Origin: Methanomethylovorans sp. PtaU1.Bin093
Lineage (GTDB): Archaea; Halobacteriota; Methanosarcinia; Methanosarcinales; Methanosarcinaceae
Reading direction: 5' to 3'
Assembly: GCF_002067275.1 (NCBI RefSeq)
Contig: NZ_MVQX01000028.1
Location: forward strand, 1 to 47,100
DNA: 47,100 nt
The first letter of the stretch is position 1. Each line of letters begins with the position of its first letter. The notes below the pieces were generated by a model. The model saw only the letters and a program-made list of their open reading frames with translations. It was not told the origin of the DNA and made no database searches. This document shows positions 18,257 through 26,742 of the stretch, in pieces. The translations under genes were made by a program, and so were the position numbers.

Positions 18257-19543
18257 TTACTGTGTCCTCTTTTTAAAAGGTTCCATCTTAAAGGATATCA
18301 CGAAAACACCAAATATCATTGCGCCTGCTATGAGGAAGGTACCTGAGTCAAGGAAAGAGAACATAAAGCCTCCTGCTATAAGCCCAATGATGCTGGCCAG
18401 ACCTATGAAACTGGTAGATACGCCCTGTATAGCTCCTTGATATTCTTTTTTAGCTGTTTTGGAAAGTATGGACATCAGTGAAGGCCACATAAATCCGTTC
18501 CCCACTGCAAAGAAAACCAATGCACAGTATGTGATAAGATCAGTACCGAAAAAAAGCAGCAAGAAATTGATGCATAGAACGAAGCTGCCAAAAGTGAACA
18601 GTGAAGCATCGGAATATCTTTTTGTGGCCCAAGAGAGCACAGGACCTTCAACGACAACAAGCAGCAGGCTGAGCGCAGAAAAATACAGGCCAAGGGTAGC
18701 TGCATTCCATGCGAGGTTGTTTGCGGCATGTACCGGAAAGGCCGTATAGAAAATATTGTAACCGAGGAATATGAGGAAATATATAAGCAAAAGGCTGAAA
18801 ATGCCTGGCATCCTTATCACTTCCAGAAAGCCAGGCTTATCTGAGACATTTGAAGTTCCGGCCTGCATCTCTGTGTGCTGCGCTTCATCATCCCGGACCT
18901 GAGCGTCATGCAGGCCATGTGTCCTGGGTTCGGGCACAAGGAAGGCTATCATCAATATTCCTGCGAACGATATCAGGACCGCAGCGATCACTGGCAGGAT
19001 CTCACCGTACACTGTAACGCTCAGTATGCCTGCAAGCGCCGGTCCGAATATGAAGCCCAGGTTCGTTGAAACCGAAAGCTTACCATATACACTGCTCCTG
19101 TCCTTATCCTCAGTGATGTCAGCAAGATAGGCATTGGCAACGGATACATTCCCGCCCGTCAGGCCGTCAAAGGCCCTGGCTATAAAAATAAGCAGCAGGG
19201 GCAGGGTGAGGACAAAACTTCCCAATATGCCAGACCTCACATCGACGATCCCGGTAATGGGAATGAGCATAGCTGCCAGAAAAATGACCCAGGAAATAAA
19301 GGTGCCTACCTGGCTCAGTAACAGGACCTTTTTCCGGCCATATATATCTGACCATCTTCCAAGCAACGGTCCTCCCAGCAGCTGAAAGACAGGGTACATT
19401 GACGCTGCAAGGCCATAGATGATAGCATTGCCTCCGAACCGTTCCACAAGGAATATCAGAAACGGAAGAACAAGGCTCAGGCCCAGGGTGCCTATGAAGT
19501 TCACAGCAAGCATGGGATAGATCGAGATCCTTGATTCCGGCAT
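18257..19543 (-). CDS. MFS exporter, TetA/DHA1-like
   Basis: About 428 residues with 12 hydrophobic segments in two sixes. The loop 2-3 motif GRWSDIYGRKKVLL (G-x-x-x-D-x-x-G-R-[RK]) is the major facilitator signature, and GLTGGNVSVANAYLADIT and STNLGFIFGPALAG match the drug/H+ antiporter group. A charged central loop (about 235-265) is rich in acidic residues. The frame extends to an ATG at 19633, but that codon overlaps the alaX start on the opposite strand and lacks a ribosome site. I choose the internal ATG at 19543 (MPESRISIYPML); the exact start is uncertain. Substrate unknown. Confidence 0.8.
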   Translation of the reverse strand: MPESRISIYPMLAVNFIGTLGLSLVLPFLIFLVERFGGNAIIYGLAASMYPVFQLLGGPLLGRWSDIYGRKKVLLLSQVGTFISWVIFLAAMLIPITGIVDVRSGILGSFVLTLPLLLIFIARAFDGLTGGNVSVANAYLADITEDKDRSSVYGKLSVSTNLGFIFGPALAGILSVTVYGEILPVIAAVLISFAGILMIAFLVPEPRTHGLHDAQVRDDEAQHTEMQAGTSNVSDKPGFLEVIRMPGIFSLLLIYFLIFLGYNIFYTAFPVHAANNLAWNAATLGLYFSALSLLLVVVEGPVLSWATKRYSDASLFTFGSFVLCINFLLLFFGTDLITYCALVFFAVGNGFMWPSLMSILSKTAKKEYQGAIQGVSTSFIGLASIIGLIAGGFMFSFLDSGTFLIAGAMIFGVFVISFKMEPFKKRTQ

Positions 19544-19631
19544 CGGTGCATATATGGGACGTGGTGATATTAGAAATTTTGCAGATGGTGCATAAGAAAC
19601 CCATTTATGGTATACCTCATCATTCATAGGC

Positions 19632-20339
19632 ATGGAAGAACTGTATTTCAGAGACTGTTATCTCAGGGAGTTCGATGCGGTAGTTGAAAATGTGATCGAT
19701 GAACGATATGTGATGCTGGACAGGACAGCTTTCTACCCTGAAGCTGGCGGCCAGCCCCATGATACGGGTTTTCTGTATTGCGCCGGCAAAGCATACCCTG
19801 TTACTGGCGTGAGGAGATCTGATGGAAGGGTATACCATGAGGTCGGAGCAGGCGGACTAAAAGAGGGAGATGCTGTCCAAGGGGTTATCGACTGGGACAG
19901 GAGATACCTGCTGATGCGTTACCACACAGCATGTCATATCCTGAGCGCCATCATACATAGCGAGACCGGTGCCAAGATCAGCGGTAACCAGTTATCAGAG
20001 GACAAGACACGTGTGGATTTCTCCCTGGAGGAGTTCGACAGGGAACAACTCAAGGCCTATGAGGCAAAGGTCAACGATGTGATAGACAGGAATATTCCTG
20101 TCACCATTGAAACAATGGACCGTGAAGAAGCCTTCAGGATACCTTCGGTAGTAAAACTTAAAGATGCTTTTCCTCCGGAAGTCCTTTGCATAAGAGTGAT
20201 CACCATCCCTGGCATAGACAGGCAGGCCTGCGGGGGCACACATGTTGCCACTACCGGAGAAATACCTCATATAGAGGTGTTCAAGGCCGAGAACAAAGGT
20301 AAGAACAACAGACGTGTCTACTTCCGTTTCAGAGAATAG
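19632..20339 (+). CDS. alaX: AlaX-type alanyl-tRNA editing hydrolase
   Basis: 235 residues, a free-standing editing domain that deacylates Ser-tRNA(Ala) or Gly-tRNA(Ala). The zinc-binding motifs are HTACH (HxxxH, about residue 98) and CGGTH (about residue 197). The N-terminal part (LDRTAFYPEAGGQPHDTG) corresponds to the AlaRS-like beta-barrel seen in longer AlaX-M proteins. The ATG at 19632 lacks a clear ribosome site, but a TATA-like CATTTATGGTATACC (19601-19615) about 25 bases upstream suggests a leaderless mRNA. Confidence 0.92.
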   Translation: MEELYFRDCYLREFDAVVENVIDERYVMLDRTAFYPEAGGQPHDTGFLYCAGKAYPVTGVRRSDGRVYHEVGAGGLKEGDAVQGVIDWDRRYLLMRYHTACHILSAIIHSETGAKISGNQLSEDKTRVDFSLEEFDREQLKAYEAKVNDVIDRNIPVTIETMDREEAFRIPSVVKLKDAFPPEVLCIRVITIPGIDRQACGGTHVATTGEIPHIEVFKAENKGKNNRRVYFRFRE

Positions 20340-20449
20340 TGCTGTTACGGGCGCAAGCGTGCAGATATGGACCAGATGCGAACCTTCTGGAAGGAAGATA
20401 TATGTATGTACAATATCTTTTCTGCTGTATTGCTGCAATAACAACTGCT

Positions 20450-20459
20450 AAATATACTT
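20450..20459 (+). promoter_or_regulatory. Candidate TATA box of serA
   Basis: AAATATACTT lies about 96-105 bases upstream of the serA ATG. A start near 20480 would give a leader of about 75 bases that includes the GGAG ribosome site. Confidence 0.4.
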
Positions 20460-20554
20460 GCATGGTAGTTAGAGTTGGACTTAACATACTGCAAACAGGT
20501 GGAAATTGGCTTAAATCGCCATGACCATATCGCCCATTTACAGGAGACATACAG

Positions 20555-22126
20555 ATGAAGATATTAGTCAGTGATCCATTATCCGAGGAAGGCTTGGCAA
20601 TGCTCCAGAAACATTTTGATGTAGATGTTATCACGGGCTTGTCCGAAAGCGAGCTGTCAGCTAAGATAGTCAATTATGATGCCCTTGTCATCCGCAGCGG
20701 AACACAGGTGACGAGAAAAGTTATCGAGGCTACCAGGAATCTTAAGATCATAGGCCGGGCAGGAGTGGGTGTTGACAACGTAGATGTGGAAGCAGCTACT
20801 GAAAAAGGTATAATAGTTACCAATGCGCCCGAAGGAAATATGCTTTCTGCTGCAGAGCACACTATTGCCATGATGATGTCCATGGCAAGGAACATACCGC
20901 AGGCAAACGCTTCAATGAAGGCCGGAAAATGGGAACGTAAGAACTTCATGGGTGTGGAGGTCAACGGCAAGGTGCTTGGGGTTATCGGTCTGGGACGCAT
21001 TGGCGCAGAAGTTGCTAAAAGGGCGCAGGGCCTCAATATGACCATAATGGGATACGATCCCTACATTTCAAAAGAGAAAGCACAGGAGCTTGGAATAAAA
21101 CTGGCCACAGTAAAGGAAATAGCAGAAAATGCCGATTTCATCACAGTGCATACCCCACTTACGAAAGAGACCCGGAACATCCTCGATACTGAAGAGTTCA
21201 ACGTCATGAAGAGGACTGCGAGGGTCATCAATTGTGCCCGTGGCGGGATCATCAATGAAGAGGCCCTTGCTGAGGCGCTCAAGAGCGGAAGGATCACGGG
21301 AGCGGCACTTGATGTGTTCGTCAATGAACCTCCCAAGGGCAGTCCTCTGCTGGAGTGTGACAATCTTATCATGACCCCGCACCTGGGAGCATCCACCGAG
21401 GAAGCACAGGTAAATGTGGCTATCACTATCGCGGAAGAAGTAATTTCAGTACTGAATGGCGGGACTGCAAAGAACGCTATCAACATACCTTCTGTTAAAC
21501 CGGAGGTCATGAGGGTTCTTGCACCTTATATCGATCTTGCCGAGACCATGGCGGATGTCTGCGCCCAGCTGCTTGGCACCAGCTATGAGAAAGTGGAGAT
21601 CTCATATAACGGGGAGATAGCTGAGAAGGACACCAGGCCAGTTACAGTTGCCGCTTTGAAAGGTATGCTGCAGAATGCCCTGGGTTCCAGCGTGAACTAT
21701 GTGAATGCCCCTGCACTTGCAAGGTCAAGGAAGATCGAAGTGGTAGAGAGCAGATCCGAAACTTCCGGAGAAAGGGCATCTGAGATCCAGATCAAACTAA
21801 GCAATAATGGAGGATCAGTATCTGTTGCGGGAACCATGATAGGGGACGAAGCCAGGATCATTGGAATTGACGGAGAGCGTGTGGATATAGTCCCATCCGG
21901 TTATATGATCGTTGCAAAGCACATCAACAGGCCCAACGTGATAGGACCATGCTGCATGGTGCTTGGAAAGAACAATATCAACATATCCGGCATGCAGGTC
22001 GGCAGAGCGGCGATCGGGGGAGTCACTATCATGACCCTTAACGTAGATTCCGAAGTCTCTCCTGCCATTCTGGAAGAAATGCGTAGCGTGGATGGGATTA
22101 TTACGGCAAAGCTTGTTAAGCTCTGA
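20555..22126 (+). CDS. serA: D-3-phosphoglycerate dehydrogenase SerA
   Basis: 523 residues; NAD-dependent oxidation of 3-phosphoglycerate, first step of serine synthesis. Seen in order: substrate-domain motif GRAGVGVDNVDV, NAD-binding GVIGLGRIGAEVAKRA near residue 145, VHTPLTKETRNIL, NCARGGIINEEALAEAL with catalytic Arg, the active-site His in MTPHLGAST, an allosteric substrate-binding domain (about 320-440) and a C-terminal ACT domain (about 450-523, starting SGYMIVAKHINRPNVIG). The long form with ASB and ACT domains is usual in methanogens and implies serine feedback control. A CAGGAG ribosome site precedes the ATG at 20555. Confidence 0.97.
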   Translation: MKILVSDPLSEEGLAMLQKHFDVDVITGLSESELSAKIVNYDALVIRSGTQVTRKVIEATRNLKIIGRAGVGVDNVDVEAATEKGIIVTNAPEGNMLSAAEHTIAMMMSMARNIPQANASMKAGKWERKNFMGVEVNGKVLGVIGLGRIGAEVAKRAQGLNMTIMGYDPYISKEKAQELGIKLATVKEIAENADFITVHTPLTKETRNILDTEEFNVMKRTARVINCARGGIINEEALAEALKSGRITGAALDVFVNEPPKGSPLLECDNLIMTPHLGASTEEAQVNVAITIAEEVISVLNGGTAKNAINIPSVKPEVMRVLAPYIDLAETMADVCAQLLGTSYEKVEISYNGEIAEKDTRPVTVAALKGMLQNALGSSVNYVNAPALARSRKIEVVESRSETSGERASEIQIKLSNNGGSVSVAGTMIGDEARIIGIDGERVDIVPSGYMIVAKHINRPNVIGPCCMVLGKNNINISGMQVGRAAIGGVTIMTLNVDSEVSPAILEEMRSVDGIITAKLVKL

Positions 22127-22185
22127 AAGCCATACACATCTCAAGGATATAAATTTGGTAATATGGCCTATTCCAGGTCCGGACC

Positions 22186-22665
22186 ATGAGAAAGCGCATA
22201 TATCATAAGTTCCCGCATAGGGAGATCGAGTTCGAACAGAAGTACCGGTATCACTCGGATCTCCCCTATCTTGTAAAAGTGATGGCGAACATGGATGGGA
22301 AATTCGGGATGTTCGTCACCGAATCTGTAGTGCAGAGAGGGCACCGGATCCAGGCGAAAAGGGAGATCAGTGTGGAGATCGTGCGTAATGGAGTGGACTT
22401 TGAGCCTCTTAACTACAAGAATGTGGATCAGATGATCGACACGATCGAAAAGGAGGGTATGATAGATTTCAAGGTGGTCCTTAGTTACAGTTACCTGGAT
22501 GGGAAATATAATCGTGTGCCTTTCAGAGGAGATACTTATCTTGTGCGTGCCCTGCTTGAGAACGAGGTGCTAGTACTGCAGATACACAGGATAGAAGGGC
22601 CCGGCAGGACCGAAGCCGGAAGGGTTGCAGACACCATCATAGAAGAGATCAGGCGCGGATCCTGA
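22186..22665 (+). CDS. Uncharacterised methanogen protein
   Basis: 159 residues, acidic and basic mixed, no membrane segment or known catalytic motif. It looks like an alpha/beta domain with extended strands (LPYLVKVMANMDGKFGMFV, IDFKVVLSYSYLDGKYNRV, VLVLQIHRIEGPG). I do not recognise the family. A TATA-like GGATATAAAT (about 22143-22152) lies some 35-40 bases before the ATG at 22186, so it probably starts a new transcript. The stop overlaps the DUF2240 gene (TGATG), tying the two in one operon. Confidence 0.65.
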   Translation: MRKRIYHKFPHREIEFEQKYRYHSDLPYLVKVMANMDGKFGMFVTESVVQRGHRIQAKREISVEIVRNGVDFEPLNYKNVDQMIDTIEKEGMIDFKVVLSYSYLDGKYNRVPFRGDTYLVRALLENEVLVLQIHRIEGPGRTEAGRVADTIIEEIRRGS

Positions 22666-23132
22666 TGGATGACTTCCTGTACGTTGTGGCAGCACCCTTC
22701 AAACAGCATGCTGCGAAATTCATTTCTATAAGGGATTTTGAGTTTGCCCTTTCTTTTGGCCTGAAATGGATGTCACCTGAAAATGCCTCAAAGGTGAGGG
22801 ATAAGGCTCTTAGCCTGCGCTTATTAGAGATAAATGATAATAAGCTGGTTCCGACATTCGATATAGGAAAAGTGGAAATACCGCGTGGTTTTCGCCCGTC
22901 TGAAAGGATATTTCATGAAAGGCCTCTCATAGAGCAGATCATGGGAATGATAGCTGCCTGTTCCGGAATGGAGAACAGGAATGTGGCTGCTCTGATCAGC
23001 AGAAAACAGGAAAGCCTGGGAGATATGGTCGATATAGAGGTTGCCGCACTTGTAGTAGCTAAGGAGATAGGGTGTGATATAAGCAATATCTACCCTAAAG
23101 TGCTGGCGGAGATGTTCCCAAACATGGAGTGA
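22665..23132 (+). CDS. DUF2240-family archaeal protein
   Basis: 155 residues resembling the archaeal DUF2240 family: AAPFKQHAAKFISIRDFEFALSF and MSPENASKVRDKALSLRLLE form a helical, winged-helix-like N-terminal half, and the C-terminal half (MENRNVAALISRKQESLGDM to EMFP) is helical. The layout resembles a DNA- or RNA-binding winged helix but no function is known. ATG at 22665 overlaps the upstream stop by one base. The gene lies directly before the ribosomal operon promoter. Confidence 0.7.
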   Translation: MDDFLYVVAAPFKQHAAKFISIRDFEFALSFGLKWMSPENASKVRDKALSLRLLEINDNKLVPTFDIGKVEIPRGFRPSERIFHERPLIEQIMGMIAACSGMENRNVAALISRKQESLGDMVDIEVAALVVAKEIGCDISNIYPKVLAEMFPNME

Positions 23133-23143
23133 GCCACACAATC

Positions 23144-23151
23144 TTTATGTA
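23144..23151 (+). promoter_or_regulatory. TATA box of the L18e ribosomal operon
   Basis: TTTATGTA preceded by an A-rich BRE-like segment lies about 125 bases before the L18e start. A transcription start near 23172 gives a leader of about 100 bases that carries three hairpins. Confidence 0.5.
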
Positions 23152-23175
23152 CTAGTAATAGTATTCAAGAGTCAG

Positions 23176-23240
23176 ATGTCCTTATGGACATGGAATACCC
23201 TGAAGAACACTCATGGATGTTCGAACGCGGTTTAGCGCGT
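23176..23240 (+). promoter_or_regulatory. Three consecutive hairpins in the L18e operon leader
   Basis: H1 is ATGTCC-TTAT-GGACAT (23176-23191), H2 GAACA-N8-TGTTC (23205-23222), and H3 ACGCG-N6-CGCGT (23225-23240). All stems are perfect. They fill most of the presumed leader and end 24 bases before GGAGG. Such leaders often bind a ribosomal protein of the operon for feedback, here possibly L13 or L18e; that is inference. Confidence 0.5.
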
Positions 23241-23274
23241 GAGTAAGGTCCGGATGATCTTGCGGAGGGACATT

Positions 23275-23655
23275 ATGGGAAATAAGACACAAAGAAAAAT
23301 TACAAGAAAGACCAATCCCAGAATACCTGAACTTATCTCCACTCTTAAGGAAGAGTCGCGGAATAATGATGTTCTGATCTGGAGAGATATTGCAAAGAGA
23401 CTTGAGAAACCCAGCCGTAAGTATGCTCAGGTCAATCTCAGTAAGATCAACAGATATGCCAAGGAAGGAGAGGTTGTCCTGATACCCGGTAAGGTACTGG
23501 GTGCTGGTGAGCTGAAAACCTCGGTCACAATTGCTGCACTTGATTTCAGTGGCACTGCCATTGACAAGATCAATGAGATCGGTGGCAAATACCTGACGAT
23601 CGAGCAGATCCTTGAAGAGAACCCCAGCGGATCAAAGATAAGGATACTGCAGTAA
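23275..23655 (+). CDS. rpl18e: Large-subunit ribosomal protein L18e (eL18)
   Basis: 126 residues. The eL18 hallmarks are [42 protein letters not shown] and [26 protein letters not shown]. It is a 50S protein of archaea and eukaryotes. GGAGG at 23264-23268 fixes the ATG at 23275; the frame is open further upstream only across the structured leader. First gene of the L18e-L13-S9-RpoN-tRNA-RpoK-S2 cluster conserved in Euryarchaeota. Confidence 0.96.
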   Translation: MGNKTQRKITRKTNPRIPELISTLKEESRNNDVLIWRDIAKRLEKPSRKYAQVNLSKINRYAKEGEVVLIPGKVLGAGELKTSVTIAALDFSGTAIDKINEIGGKYLTIEQILEENPSGSKIRILQ

Positions 23656-23667
23656 GAGGTGTTGAAG

Positions 23668-24087
23668 ATGACAATAATCGATGCCAATGGGCTTATTCTG
23701 GGAAGACTTGCAAGTGATGTGGCAAAGAGGCTGCTTGCAGGAGAAAAAATAGATATCGTTAATGCTGAAAAGGCAGTGATCTCCGGTTCCAGGCTTGATA
23801 CCATAGCAGAATACAGGAATAAAATAGCTACAGGTTCAACCGAATTTGGTCCTCATTTCCCTAAAAGGCCAGACCGTATTCTAAAAAGAACAGTAAGGGG
23901 AATGGTGCCTTACAGGAGAGCAAGAGGACGTGATGCAATGGCTCGTCTTAAAGTGCATGTAGGCGTTCCGCTCGAACTCAAGGACAAGGAAATGATACAG
24001 GTTGCCGAAGCAAGTATGAAGAGGCTCAGTTCTAACAAGTATATTAGACTCGGGGACGTGAGCACAAAGATGGGCGGCCAGTTCTAA
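23668..24087 (+). CDS. rpl13: Large-subunit ribosomal protein L13 (uL13)
   Basis: 139 residues beginning [16 protein letters not shown], the uL13 N-terminus, followed by [28 protein letters not shown] and LKVHVGVP. The AGAGGTG ribosome site at about 23655-23661 favours the ATG at 23668 over an in-frame GTG nine bases upstream. The gap to L18e is 12 bases. In other organisms uL13 can regulate its own operon, relevant to the leader hairpins. Confidence 0.96.
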   Translation: MTIIDANGLILGRLASDVAKRLLAGEKIDIVNAEKAVISGSRLDTIAEYRNKIATGSTEFGPHFPKRPDRILKRTVRGMVPYRRARGRDAMARLKVHVGVPLELKDKEMIQVAEASMKRLSSNKYIRLGDVSTKMGGQF

Positions 24088-24098
24088 GGAGGATCATC

Positions 24099-24503
24099 AT
24101 GTCAAACAAAGTAGTCAATTCATCAGGTAAGAACAAGACCGCAATTGCCCGTGCCACTATCAAAAAAGGAGCCGGGAGAACTCGTATTAACAAGAAGCCC
24201 GTTGAGATATATGAGCCTGAATTCGTAAAGATGAAGATATATGAATCCCTGATGCTTGCAGGAGATGTTGCAGAGGGACTCGATATCGATGTTAAGGTAA
24301 GCGGCGGAGGCATTATAGGACAGGCCAATGCCATAAGGACAGCTATCGCAAGAGGTATAGTGGAATGGGCCAATGATACCAACCTGCGTGATGCTTATAT
24401 GGAATATGACCGCAACCTACTTGTCAACGATTCCAGGCAGAAAGAGACCAAGAAGTTTGGTGGACCTGGTGCACGTGCTAAGTATCAGAAATCATACAGG
24501 TAA
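24099..24503 (+). CDS. rps9: Small-subunit ribosomal protein S9 (uS9)
   Basis: 134 residues. Seen: [20 protein letters not shown] (N-terminal strand), [22 protein letters not shown], and the conserved C-terminal tail [24 protein letters not shown], whose terminal Arg contacts the P-site tRNA. AAGGAGG precedes the ATG. Eleven bases separate it from L13. Confidence 0.97.
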   Translation: MSNKVVNSSGKNKTAIARATIKKGAGRTRINKKPVEIYEPEFVKMKIYESLMLAGDVAEGLDIDVKVSGGGIIGQANAIRTAIARGIVEWANDTNLRDAYMEYDRNLLVNDSRQKETKKFGGPGARAKYQKSYR

Positions 24504-24514
24504 GGCATATATAG

Positions 24515-24703
24515 ATGATACCAGTCCGTTGTTTCAGTTGTGGTAAAGTGATCGCAAGCAGCTGGGATGAATACAAAAGGAGAACTAAAGATGGCGAGGA
24601 TCCTGCCCGGGTCATGGATGACCTGGGTATCACACGTTACTGCTGCCGTCGGATACTCCTGTCCCACGTGGAGCTTGTAGATACACTGGCACCATATCAG
24701 TAA
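24515..24703 (+). CDS. rpoN: RNA polymerase subunit N (Rpb10 homologue)
   Basis: 62 residues. The zinc ribbon of RpoN/Rpb10 is complete: [11 protein letters not shown] at the N-terminus and [16 protein letters not shown] at the C-terminus (CxxC...CC). Part of the polymerase assembly platform with subunits D, L and P. Twelve bases after S9; its stop codon is immediately followed by the tRNA gene with no gap, so RNA processing must trim the 3' end of this message. Confidence 0.97.
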   Translation: MIPVRCFSCGKVIASSWDEYKRRTKDGEDPARVMDDLGITRYCCRRILLSHVELVDTLAPYQ

Positions 24704-24801
24704 GGGACCGTAGGGTAGCCTGGACCATCCTTCGGCGTTCGGGACGTACTTTTAAGTGCGCGGATCACGCCGGAACCTGAGTTCAAATCTCAGCGGTCCC
24801 A
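24704..24801 (+). tRNA. tRNA-Pro (anticodon CGG) with a 23-nt BHB intron
   Basis: Acceptor stem GGGACCG (24704-24710) pairs with CGGTCCC (24794-24800), with discriminator A at 24801 and no encoded CCA. The T-stem CTGAG/CTCAG encloses TTCAAAT. The anticodon stem CGGCG (24733-24737)/CGCCG (24768-24772) encloses loop TTCGGG|A with anticodon CGG at 24740-24742. The intron, 24744-24766, is inserted after position 37. The pre-tRNA folds into a canonical bulge-helix-bulge: helix TTCG/CGGA of 4 bp, bulges GGA and TCA of 3 bases each, and intron helix CGTAC/GTGCG. The gene starts on the base after the rpoN stop. Confidence 0.95.
24744..24766 (+). other. tRNA intron with 3-4-3 bulge-helix-bulge splice sites
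   Basis: Cleavage between G24743 and A24744 and between C24766 and A24767 restores a 7-base anticodon loop TTCGGGA. The central helix is T24738-A24764, T24739-G24763, C24740-G24762, G24741-C24761. It would be cut by the archaeal EndA endonuclease. Confidence 0.9.
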
Positions 24802-25001
24802 TTCCCTTACTCTTACTGTAATTAGTATAGACTGGCCTGTAAGAACAGATATGTGACCACATTCGGAGGGATTCCGGATAAAACTATCTCAGGTATGGAA
24901 AGAACACGCACTGATATAAGCGTTACTTATGCAGCTTTTAGTTGACGATACCTGACATTATATCCTAATGATCACGTTCTATCATTCCTTAAGGTGATTT
25001 T

Positions 25002-25196
25002 TTGAGCACAGAACATTATACTAGATATGAGCGAGCAAGGATTATCGGTGCCAGATCCCTGCAGATCTCTATGGGCGCACCCGTTCTGATCGATGATCCA
25101 AGTACTCAATCTCTGTATATAGCAAAGAAAGAACTAGAGCTTGGGGTTATCCCAATTACTGTAAAAAGGGACTATAAATTCAAGGTGATCCAATGA
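25002..25196 (+). CDS. rpoK: RNA polymerase subunit K (Rpb6 homologue)
   Basis: 64 residues. The omega/Rpb6 core is clear: [24 protein letters not shown], followed by [20 protein letters not shown]. It stabilises the largest polymerase subunit. The start is a TTG at 25002 behind GGTGAT (24993-24998), an uncommon start codon but the only one that leaves the conserved N-terminus intact. It overlaps rps2 by four bases (ATGA). Confidence 0.95.
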   Translation: MSTEHYTRYERARIIGARSLQISMGAPVLIDDPSTQSLYIAKKELELGVIPITVKRDYKFKVIQ

Positions 25197-25864
25197 CCAC
25201 AGAAGAAATACGCGTTACTGATAATGCAGATATACGAACGGATAGTGATGATAAACTATTGGACGTCAGTGCAGATGCAGAGAAATCCACTTCACTTGTT
25301 CCTATAGATGAATATCTGGCAGCCGGTGTACATATTGGTACCCAGCAGAAGACAGAGAACATGATGAAGTTCGTATACAGAGTAAGAACTGACGGACTCT
25401 ACGTACTGGACATCCAGTCAACTGACGAAAGGATAAAACTGGTGGCAACCTTCCTGTCCAAATATGAACCATCCAGGATACTTGTGGTTTCTGCAAGGCA
25501 ATATGGTCAGTACCCGGCTATGAAGTTCGCAAAAGCTCTCGGGGCCAGGTCAATGGTCGGGCGCTTCATTCCGGGAACACTTACAAATCCGACAGTAGAG
25601 GCATTCTTTGAGCCCGATGTGATCATAGTCACAGACCCCGCAGGAGACGCACAGGTAATTAAGGAAGCTGTGAACATTGGGATCCCCGTGGTGGCACTTT
25701 GTGACACGAACAACATGACTTCCAACGTGGACCTGGTCATACCGACCAACAACAAAGGAAGAAAGGCCCTCTCACTCATCTACTGGTTGCTTGCAAGAGA
25801 GATCGCAAAGACCAATGGGGCATACTTCAATTACCAATTCGAGGATTTCGAAGCCGGTATTTGA
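25193..25864 (+). CDS. rps2: Small-subunit ribosomal protein S2 (uS2)
   Basis: 223 residues. An acidic N-terminal extension of about 35 residues precedes the uS2 core: [78 protein letters not shown] and [20 protein letters not shown]. The extension is typical of halophilic and methylotrophic methanogen orthologues. Its ATG overlaps the rpoK stop, so the two are translationally coupled. Confidence 0.96.
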   Translation: MTTEEIRVTDNADIRTDSDDKLLDVSADAEKSTSLVPIDEYLAAGVHIGTQQKTENMMKFVYRVRTDGLYVLDIQSTDERIKLVATFLSKYEPSRILVVSARQYGQYPAMKFAKALGARSMVGRFIPGTLTNPTVEAFFEPDVIIVTDPAGDAQVIKEAVNIGIPVVALCDTNNMTSNVDLVIPTNNKGRKALSLIYWLLAREIAKTNGAYFNYQFEDFEAGI

Positions 25865-25931
25865 AAGGCCTTCCTTTGGAAGCATACTACATATACAATG
25901 TACCCATTATATGTACATGGGGTGATGTAGT

Positions 25932-26732
25932 ATGAGACAGGCTATAGTTGCGGGAAAATTCTATCCGGCGAATCCGGGGGCTTTGAGGAAAGAGTTAGAT
26001 GATTGCTTCAAAGGCACCACGATCGATCCAAGGTCCGGCATAAAGGGTATTGTGGTACCCCATGCCGGCTATATCTACTCCGGAAGGGTCGCAGCTCGCT
26101 CGTATGCCGTACTGCCAGTGGCCGAAACCTATGTAGTGTTCGGCCCAAATCATACTGGCTATGGCTCGCCGATAGCTCTTTCAACAGAAACATGGTCTAC
26201 ACCTCTGGGACAAGTAGAAACAGACCATGAACTGGCGGAAAAGCTTGCCGGCAGTATGATCGATCAAGATGAGCTTGCGCATCGATTCGAGCATTCGGTC
26301 GAGGTCCAGATACCTTTTCTCCAGTACCGTTTTAAGCATGACTTCAGGATACTGCCTATATGTATGGGAATGCAGGACGAAGAAACAGCCATTGAGGTAG
26401 GCATGGAAATTGCCAGGGCTATCGCAGATATTGGCAGGAAGGCTGTTATGATCGCATCAAGCGATTTCACGCATTACCAGCCTGCGCATGTGGCAGAGAG
26501 CAATGACAGGTACCTGATAAAGGCTATTTTGGACATGAACGTAGATGATCTTTACAGCAGGCTGTACGCAAAGGATATATCGGCATGCGGTTATGGACCC
26601 ATTGCAGCAACCATTACTGCTTCCAGGGAACTCGGAGCAAGCAAAGCGGACCTTCTTAAGTATGCAACCAGCGGAGAAGTAACAGGTAATGATTCCGGTG
26701 TAGTGGGATACGCCTCTATAATATTAGAATGA
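25932..26732 (+). CDS. MEMO-family protein (AmmeMemoRadiSam system protein B)
   Basis: 266 residues of the MEMO1 family, related in fold to non-haem iron dioxygenases. Seen: REAIVAGKFYPA-like start RQAIVAGKFYPANPG, VPHAGYIYSGRVAA, VFGPNHTGYGSPIA, EHSVEVQIPFLQY, SSDFTHYQP and ACGYGPIAATI; the His and Cys residues in these are the putative metal site. The activity in archaea is unknown. GGTGAT before the ATG at 25932. It heads the isoprenoid operon, an arrangement common in methanogens, but no link to the pathway is proven. Confidence 0.92.
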   Translation: MRQAIVAGKFYPANPGALRKELDDCFKGTTIDPRSGIKGIVVPHAGYIYSGRVAARSYAVLPVAETYVVFGPNHTGYGSPIALSTETWSTPLGQVETDHELAEKLAGSMIDQDELAHRFEHSVEVQIPFLQYRFKHDFRILPICMGMQDEETAIEVGMEIARAIADIGRKAVMIASSDFTHYQPAHVAESNDRYLIKAILDMNVDDLYSRLYAKDISACGYGPIAATITASRELGASKADLLKYATSGEVTGNDSGVVGYASIILE

Positions 26733-26742
26733 GTCAGATACG

